From: Diphasiastrum complanatum
Lineage: Eukaryota > Streptophyta > Lycopodiopsida > Lycopodiales > Lycopodiaceae
Direction of reading: 5' to 3'
NCBI GenBank assembly: GCA_029204225.1
Contig: CM055106.1
Location: 51,407,325 to 51,471,324, forward strand
Length of the DNA: 64,000 nt
Below the pieces are notes generated by a model that worked only from the letters and a program-made list of their open reading frames with translations, was not told where the DNA came from and made no database searches. Both the position numbers and the translations under genes were made by a program. This document shows, one piece after another, positions 56,847 through 64,000 of this stretch (its first letter is position 1; each line of letters starts with the position of its first letter).

Positions 56847-59107
56847 TCACATAACCAGATCTAAGCCGAGTTTGGCTATAAAAATCTCAAACTTTTCTTT
56901 ATCTAAAGCTTTTGTAAATATATCAGCAACTTGTAATAACGTAGAACAATGTACAATACTTATATCTTCAGATTGTAACTTCTCATGCACAAAGTGATAT
57001 TTTACCTCAATATGTTTTGTCCTTGCGTGAAAGATAAGATTCTTAGCCAATTGTATTCCACTTTGACTGTAACAGAAAATAATAGTAGGATTTACCTGCT
57101 TCTTGCCAATCTCACATAACAGCTTACGTAGCCAAACAACTTCCTGAGTAGCAGAACTTAACGCTTTATATTTGGCTTCTGTAGAAGAAAGAGAAATAGT
57201 ATCTTGCTTTTTGCTAGACCATGAAAAACAACCACTACCAAAATTGAAGGCATAACCTACTGTTGATCGTTTCTATCATCTTTACATCCTGCCCAATCAG
57301 CGTCAACATAACCCTGCAACTTAGGTAAAACACTTTGTCTTTTGTAGATTAGGCCAAGGTTAGGTGTACCTTTCACATACCTCAAAATCCTTTTTGCAGC
57401 TTTCCAATGGTCCATAGTGGGTGATGACATGAATTGGCTAATCAAACTTATAGCATAGCAGATATCAGGACGTGTAGTCGTAAGATATATCAAACTCCCA
57501 ACTAGTTGACGAAATAGAGTAGCGTCAACATGTGCACTATCATCAATACGAGATAATTTCTTACCAGCTTCGCAAGGGGTGATGGAAGGTTTGCACTCTG
57601 TCATGTGAAATCTCTCCAATATCTCGTCCACATACTTGTTTTGACATAATCTGATAGCATTGCCAGTTTGCCATACTTCGACACCCAAGCAATAGTGCAT
57701 AAGATCTAAATCTGTCATCTCAAACTGCTTGCATAAGTTGGCCTTGATAGAACGAGTGAGGTTCTCATCATTGCCCGTGATAATGATATCATCAACGTAA
57801 AGTACAATCAAGACAATGCTATCATCATTTATAAAAACATAAAGGTTTGGATCTGAATTTGTTCTTACAAACCTATGAGAAAGAGAGTAATTGTCAATGC
57901 GTCGATACCATGCGCGTGGCGCTTGCTTAAGGCCATAAAGTGCTTTGTGTAGTTTACATACCTTATGTTCTTGCCCTTTTGCCATGAAGCCCTGTGGTTG
58001 GACCATGTAAACTTCTTCCTCTAAGTCACCATTCAAAAATGCGGATTTCACATCCATTTGATGGATTTTCCACCCAAAATGAGATGCTAGGGCAATGATA
58101 AGGCGTAGCGTAGTCCACTTAGCCACTGGAGCAAATGTCTCTTCATAGTCAATTCCTTTGCTTTGCTCATAATCCTTCACTACTAGGCGTGCCTTATGCT
58201 TTGCTATCGTGCCATCCGCATGAAACTTTGTTCTAAACACCCATTTGTTGTCAATGGGTTTCTTTCCAAGTGGTAGATCAACCAACTCCCATGTATCATG
58301 CATGGGGATGGATTCCATCTCCTCTTCCATTGCCTGTTGCCACTCTTTGTGATCTTTTGCTTCATCAAAGGTTGATGGCTCTCGACACTTCAAAATGTCA
58401 CTCATTAGGGCATACTTCACATGATAATGATTGGGAGACTTCCTTTCCCGCGTTGATCTTCTCACTTCTCCTTGTGTGCTAGATCCTGGTTGATTTAGCC
58501 TTGCATCCTTCATGATCTTCTCATACCATTTTGGTATTTTAGATTCAGGTGATACACTACGTGGAGAGTATGTATTCCAAGGAGTCTCTAAGTAATGTCC
58601 CTTACTTCCAACCAGTTTATCCTTTATTGCTCCTATTGGCAAGTACCTTCCCCTAGGCTCTTGAATAGGTGGTGTCCTTTCATACTCGCCCTCTCGACTC
58701 TCATCTTCACGTGCATCATTTTGTGGAGCATTTTCTTCATCTTCTTCCTCCAAAATTGTGGAAAGTCTTTTGATGCTTTCACCACTTGCATGGTCTTCAT
58801 CTTCATACCTATGTGTCTCATCAAAGATCACATCTTTGCTAATGTGAATCTTGTTCATTACAGGATCAAAACGCCTGTATGCTTTCGTCCTCTCGTCATA
58901 ATCGACAAAGATACACTTGATTGTTTTGGCATCAAGTTTCTTTCGCTCCTCCTTTGACACATGTACATAGGCCTTACATCCAATGACACGAAACTTGTCA
59001 ATTTTTGGCTTTATTCCTATAAATGCTTCTTTGGGAGTCACATTTGGAACCGCAACTGTAGGGCTCCTGTTTTGCAAGAACGTTGTCATACTCATGCTTC
59101 CGACCAA
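56847..59107 (-). pseudogene. Nested Copia pol: integrase end, RT, RNase H
   Basis: Long minus-strand frame 59107-57257: TPKEAFIGIKPKIDKFRVIG, linker, KPIDNKWVFRTKFHADGT, KTFAP-type [68 protein letters not shown]. It then frameshifts into RNase H, with KQDTISLSSTEAKYKALSSA and NLIFHARTKHIEVKYHFVHE (to 56847) and ADIFTKALDKEKF. The RT core is intact; RNase H is broken by one shift near 57257. Confidence 0.92.
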
Positions 59108-60054
59108 AGTGAATCGGTCAAGCCCATTTGCTTCATCATGGAGCGTGCACTCTCCATAAAAGTCATGTTTTTTCTTTCAGCTACACTATTACTATGCGGC
59201 GTGTGTGACTGTGTGAATTGTCTTTTAATGTCGTGTTCTTTGTAAAAGTCCTCAAAATCATCAGATTTGTATTCGCCCCCTCTGTCAGATCTTAGCACTT
59301 TAATGCGTGCATCCAGTTGGTTCTCTACCAAAGTCTCGAACTCCTTGAAGCGAGCAAAAACGTCATATTTCTTCTTCAAGAAATAAATCCATGTCCTCCT
59401 AGGGTAATCATCTATGAAAGTCATATAATAATATGTTTTCCCCAATGACATGGTCTTCATTGGGCCGCACAGGTCGTTGTGAATGAGTTCCAGCGGTTTC
59501 TTAGCTCTTGCAGCTCCACCTTTCTTGAATGTCTCCTTGTGATGCTTTCCCATGACGCATCCTTCACATATTGCATGATGATCATCCTACAATGACAGTA
59601 ACCCTATTACCATCTTCAGCTTCGCCATCAATCTCAAACTACCATAGTTTAAATGACCAAGTCTTTTGTGCCACAACTCAGATTGAGATGCTATCGAGAT
59701 AGCCAAACCATATTCTCCTGGTTTTGCAGCATCCAATTTATAAAGGCCACAGTTACTATCTCTATAACCCTTCGCCACCACTTTATGGTTGTGGTTCATA
59801 TCCCTCATAAGGCATCCATACTTGACAAATTCAACCTTAAGATGTTGATTTGTCGTTACACCAATAGAAAGCAAACTCTTTTTGAGTCTAGGAACATGAA
59901 GCACATTAGAAATGTTCTTGATTTTACCATCAGAAAACTGCACAGGTACATTGCCCACACCCTGTATTTGGCATTCCTCTCCATTAGCTTGAGTGACCTT
60001 ATCCCCATCATGGATTGGTGAGAATTTCTCAAACCAAACACGTTTCTCGGTCAT
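59092..60054 (-). pseudogene. Nested Copia protease end and integrase
   Basis: MTEKRVWFEKFSPIHDGDKV after a protease FIDLGATRHM (DSGA-type motif as DLGA). Zinc domain SELWHKRLGHLNYGSL, then a stop near 59587, then GKHHKETFKKGG. Core: LIHNDLCGPM, FIDDYPRRTW, LRSDRGGEYKSDDF, SVAERKNMTF. Catalytic acidic residues are present. A frameshift near 59092-59107 joins it to the next block. Confidence 0.88.
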
Positions 60055-60081
60055 ATGCCTTGTGGCGCCTAAATCTATGAA

Positions 60082-60991
60082 CTATCTGGCACCATCATCA
60101 ACTTGGGATGCCAATGCCGATGAGAAGACACTTGTCTCGTCATCTTCTCCATCATCTTTGGCAATGTTGCCTTGTTGAGTCACTTTTTTTGCCTTTATGT
60201 CCGCTTTCTTCTTGTAACACTCGCGTGCCCAATGACCCGGTTTGTGGCAATAGTATTTGTCTTTTTTCTTCTTTTTCTCTTTTGATGACGACTCTCCCTC
60301 GTCATCATCATCCTTGGATTTCTTAGGAATCCTTTTCCATCCTTTCTGCTTGCCTTTAGCAAGCAAGGCTTGATCCTCCTGTGGGGTTTGCCTTGACTTC
60401 ACCACTTCGCGACGCTGCTCTTCTTGCAACATGATTTCATGGAAGTCTTCAAACATAGGCAATCTCTCCCTCAAAGCAATGCCACTCACAAACATCTGTA
60501 GCCCTTCCGAGACATCGCTCACTGTGGTATGTGCCAATTCAACGTCCCTAATTGGTTCTCCTATTGCCACAAGTTGATCTCTCAGCTCCTTTATCCTGGT
60601 GAAGAAAGATCCCACTGATTCACTTTCTTCCATCCTTACTGCGTTCAATCTTGACTTTCAAGAACATGGCCCGAGCTGGATTGCAAGTTTGAAATTGCAT
60701 TCTAAGAGCTTCCCAAGATCCCCTAGCCGTCGTGCCATCACTTATATGAGTGATTACATGGTCTTTCACTAAAAGATTGAGTAAGGACAATGCTCTCTGC
60801 GCCTTTCTATCAAAGGCCCTCATGTCACCTGGAGTGGTATTTGGCCGGACTTCAATACCTACCACAATCTCCCATAACTCTTTCTCCATCAAAATGCTCT
60901 TCATTTTGAATTTCCAGATGTTGTAGTTAGAAGCCCCATCAAGTTTGCTTGCATCGCCCAAAATTGCCTCATTGATGTTTGCCATCTCCAA
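60082..60991 (-). pseudogene. Nested Copia gag
   Basis: ATG 60991: MEMANINEAILGDASKLDGA, NYNIWKFKMKSILMEKELWE. A frameshift near 60620-60648, then SVGSFFTRIKELRDQLVAIG and the tail. The zinc knuckle reads KYYCHKPGHWAREC, lacking the first cysteine. TAG at 60082 interrupts the gag-protease junction at a position that is Trp in relatives. Confidence 0.88.
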
Positions 60992-62275
60992 ACTGCTTGA
61001 AACTCCACCTGTAGGCTATAAAGCGTATGTCGAAGCCAACCGTGATGTCAGAAATCACAAATAATGACCTGCAATTTTTGGCTTACCATACCACCCGCCG
61101 CTCTTTCGCCTGCAATTTTTGGCTTACCAGGCCACCCGCTGCTCTTTCGCCAAATTGAAAGCCAAGCTAGCGTCGCTTTCCGAAATGCTTATCATCACCA
61201 ACTCCCAACTACCTACCCAGTGGAATGGTGAAATCACTTCTGGCATGCTCCAAACACTTTCTCAGCGGCAATCACTCTGTTTTGGTGTACCGTACTTGCA
61301 GGTACAATCAGGGTGCCCTTCGTTTGGAGGCTATAGCCTTTCGTTTGGCCAAAATAGGCTAAAGGAGGTGAAAATAAGGGCAATTTGGGTTTTTGAGCTA
61401 TTTCTTCAGTGTGAAGAAACTTCACCCTTCAAAAACTTGGGACTCAACAATTATTTCAGTTTGAAGATTTTTAATGAAGTTGCAATGCACTTTGCACTTC
61501 TAACCCCTTCAGGCTTTTTCCAATCAAGCCAATGGATCTTTTAGATCCAACGACCCACCTGACATGCAATCACCATCGTCGATCTGTGTGACTCCACGCT
61601 TCTGCGTGTTGATCAAGGGCCTTTGATGCACCAGGCACTTCGGGTCGCTAACATGCTAGCTAAATTGGGCGCACGCGAGGTCTCGCGACCTCTCCTCTTC
61701 TCTCTCTTCACGATGGATCTTCCTTTCTCTTCGCAAGCTATGGCTGCTACCTGTGGATCGATCTAGCTGTTCTCTTTCTCCACGGCCAGTCGCGGCCTCC
61801 TTGTTGTTGGGTCGCACTACCAAGGTGCCCATCCTCAACAACTTACAGCTCTGAAAATGTCCTCCTACAAGGAGATATCCACGATTTTGCTCTTTGAAAC
61901 CCTAGCAGCTTTGAAGAGAAGGATATATTAGGCTTTACTCAGGCTTTCCCTGAGCTTTCACTTGCAACTCCTATTTGGCTGAGGTCGCCCTACAGCAGGC
62001 AATGTTCTGCTCCAAACCGCTCTTCAAACGGTGTTCGATTGGATTCAAACCAATCACACATGCCAAGCAACCCTTCAGAAGATTTTCCAGCTTCACTTTT
62101 TGCTTGCCCTCTGATTCAGCTGACAATCCCTTGCCTCTGAATCTTCTTACAGTTTTGAGCTATTCCACGAATCTCCACAGACTCTGGTTTTGTGCATCCT
62201 AGCCAACAAACCGTCGTGAATTCGCAGCTCTCTATTCTTGTCCGGTGATTCAAGCCACCAAAGGCTCTGATTCCA
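60992..62275 (-). other. Leader of the nested Copia, with primer-binding site
   Basis: A long non-coding leader. About 61200-62270 is homologous to 18441-19523. A roughly 40-bp direct repeat (TGCAATTTTTGGCTTACCA..CCACCCGC.GCTCTTTCGCC) occurs at 61069-61110 and 61110-61151. The primer-site complement ends at about 62274. Confidence 0.7.
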
Positions 62276-62528
62276 AGTTAAGAAAACACAGTTTAAACAC
62301 CTGACCGGATCAATCACCACAGTACAATGTCAAGCGCAACAAGACAAGACAACAGAATTGCTCTCCACAAACTGTATATTCAACTAATAAGTAAGTACAA
62401 AGATAAGTTGCTTAAAAGCACTTTTAGGGCTCGTAAAACAAAGATGGCTTGATAATTTTAGAACTAAGCACACGTGGTGCCGTCGAAATAAGAAGGCACT
62501 GTATAAGTTGATCATTGCTATTTTAACT
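62276..62528 (-). repeat. 5' LTR of the nested Copia
   Basis: 253 bp, AGTTAAGAAAACACAG to GCTATTTTAACT, followed by GGAAC. Confidence 0.9.
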
Positions 62529-62908
62529 GGAACTTGGTGGACTTGTGGAACCACCTGTTAACAAGTAACCCATTGGTTGCAAATGGGTGTATAGGACTAA
62601 GTACTTTGCAGATGAGAGTATAACAAATCATAAGACAAGATTGGTGATCAAAGGCTACGCACAAAGTAAAGCATCCGAGAACCAAACACACCAAGATTCA
62701 TTATCACTTTATATGCAAAAGGCTGCCGAGTAAAGTGATAAATCTTATTCATTGTAGTACAGATGAGCAACTGGTTGACCTTTTCACTAAGCCACTCATT
62801 CAAGAAAAGTTAGATAGGTTTGAGTCAAAACTTTCTGTACTTAATGTTTGTTAACTTTGATGCGATGTATATGAAGGAATGAAAAGTAGATTCTACGTTT
62901 AGGGAGAG
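62529..62908 (+). pseudogene. Host Copia, right part (RT start joined to RNase H end)
   Basis: It resumes at LVDL, then KPIGCKWVYRTKYFADESIT and RLVIKGYAQSK. After a large internal deletion it reads STDEQLVDLFTKPLIQEKLD (RNase H tail) with stop TAA near 62851. A polypurine-like AGGGAGAGAG precedes the LTR. Confidence 0.85.
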
Positions 62909-63170
62909 AGTTAGAATAAAAGTAGAACTACTGTGCTACTATACTATGGGTCCAATCAGTGGATTAGGACCACTCAGCCTCGCCACGAGGCAAGTCTACG
63001 GGACATGTGTCCCATCAATGGCAACATGTGTCATGCATGGGTTGCCAAAGTAAAAGCTATATGTACAATGTTTTTGGTTTTGAGAAACACATTTGCTATG
63101 TGGGAAGTAATGAGAGAATGCTTTCTGTGTGTGTTACTATGAGTGTTGATCTATGATCTTGTTTTCAACA
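62909..63170 (+). repeat. Host Copia 3' LTR
   Basis: It begins GTTAGAATAAAAGTAG. It shares text in inverted orientation with 44996-45190 and 19537-19808 (TGCATGGGTTGCCAAAGTAAA, GCTACTATACTATGGGTCC). The right end is approximate. Confidence 0.65.
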
Positions 63171-64000
63171 AATTTTAGCTCCACTAACTATGGGACCCTT
63201 GTGTGTTCACCCCACTTTCATATCAAACTACTTACACCAAGTGGGGCCTTAAGTTGTCATTGCTCCTTTCTGTATGTTGTTGTGCTATTAAGAATGTCTT
63301 GCCCACTACACCCTTGTCTCTAGCTTCATACATGGTGACATTGTGAGAGTGCAAAGCTTGTTTCTGTGCAAGGTAGGCAGACTAAGAGTCAAATAACTTT
63401 GTGGAATGTCGCACTTGGCCTAGGGAGGCCATGGATGTGAAGTGATGTAAGGTTTCAATGGCAATAATTGTGATAAAAGAATTCATGAGGTAGGATTGGG
63501 ATACAACATGTGGCTATGGCCGCATCTCACAATCTAGGGCAACTTAATTATGTAATATTGCTAACCTATGGAAACGTAGGAGTGAGGCATTATGGTAAAC
63601 AAACCGTCATCCTTTGTAAATGGTCCTCGTAAATGGTACGATGGAAAAACAACCTACAACGATAATTGTTTCATTTGTGTCAAGACTACATGCTGGATTT
63701 TTACTATTGACACTAGCTTCAAGATGGGCACAATTGGAACAACTGTGCAAGAAAATGCTTCTCCAATCAATAGATATGGTTACTTATCTATTGAAACACT
63801 AGTATATAACTATGTCTAAAAAATATTAGATGCATACTTGGTTCCAAAGTGCTCTCACATCTAGGCCTAATGGTAGAAACACTTGTTAATAAACGACCAA
63901 AGCATATTTGTTATCCAATTGCATCACATCATAGACCATCCCAAAATTAAAGGGCATTTGTAGGTTATGATTCAATTTTAATGATATACAAACTTCATAC
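63171..64000. other. Gene-free end of the window
   Basis: No recognised coding sequence or repeat. A 75-codon open stretch at 63592-63819 with several cysteines shows no family resemblance and is probably chance. Confidence 0.45.

Larger units (their letters stand above)
56505..62528 (-). mobile_element. Complete Ty1/Copia with short LTRs, nested in another Copia
   Basis: LTRs of 251 bp (56505-56755) and 253 bp (62276-62528) end AGTTAA...TTAACT rather than TG...CA; the 5-bp duplication GGAAC fixes these limits. By manual count the LTRs differ at about 20 positions plus a 2-base indel (about 8%), so the insertion is older than the one at 33672. The primer-site complement at 62264-62274 reads CTCTGATTCCA (one change from CTCTGATACCA). 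A 1.28-kb leader precedes gag. Confidence 0.93.

Noticed and set aside
63592-63819. Small cysteine-containing protein gene
   Set aside because: Short, two overlapping open frames, no signal peptide or family pattern, next to decayed LTR sequence; probably chance.

Overview
The window is nuclear DNA from a land plant with a large, repeat-rich genome. The evidence is one intact intronless GRAS transcription factor of the LISCL (SCL9/14/33-like) type, dense nested Ty1/Copia elements, Ty3/Gypsy pieces with an Athila/Tat-type primer-binding site, GT-AG introns in AT-rich DNA and long (GA)n tracts. I cannot fix the lineage; a fern or gymnosperm would fit the repeat load, but this is inference. No organelle, bacterial or CRISPR signature was seen.

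Layout. 1-505: a 0.47-kb foldback palindrome, then (GT)/(GA) tracts. 1.64-4.24 kb: a decayed minus-strand Copia. 4.8-6.7 kb: the GRAS gene, the only convincing host gene. 6.7-8.9 kb: gene-free DNA with small duplications. 8.9-11.4 kb: two plus-strand Copia fragments joined mid-sequence. 12.9-20.5 kb: a minus-strand mosaic of Copia pol, Gypsy LTR, a long extra ORF, a Copia leader and LTR, and the end of a Gypsy integrase.

20.5-29.5 kb is the most unusual part. It holds decayed but intron-bearing genes that do not look like LTR retrotransposons: a minus-strand gene ('gene 2'), a divergent histone H3 whose tail starts like canonical H3, a spliced Ulp1-like cysteine protease, and a long spliced gene ('gene X') with a CxxC and C-x-LHA zinc-type motif. 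Gene 2 recurs at 20.5-22, 29-29.5 and 40.65-41.8 kb, and gene X recurs at 42 kb. I infer a multi-gene mobile element or host gene cluster carrying H3, a Ulp1-like protease, gene 2 and gene X. I know of no such described element.

29.5-43 kb: a plus-strand Copia remnant, then a complete young Copia (33672-39803, TSD CTTAG, about 1.2% LTR divergence, two in-frame stops). The young element sits next to the primer-binding site of an older Copia. A 1.0-1.2 kb segment spanning gene X and gene 2 is present as an inverted pair (28328-29517 and 41213-42243), and each copy abuts Copia gag sequence. 43-56 kb: Copia and Gypsy fragments, a tRNA-derived SINE-like piece and a Gypsy 5' LTR with its primer-binding site. 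56.3-63.2 kb: a complete minus-strand Copia (56505-62528, TSD GGAAC) inserted in the reverse transcriptase of a plus-strand Copia. The last 0.8 kb shows no recognisable gene.

Apart from the GRAS gene, almost nothing here looks functional as it stands. The value of the window lies in the nesting order, the H3/Ulp1/gene 2/gene X unit, and a palindrome, CACACGTGTG, that recurs in Copia LTRs and leaders.
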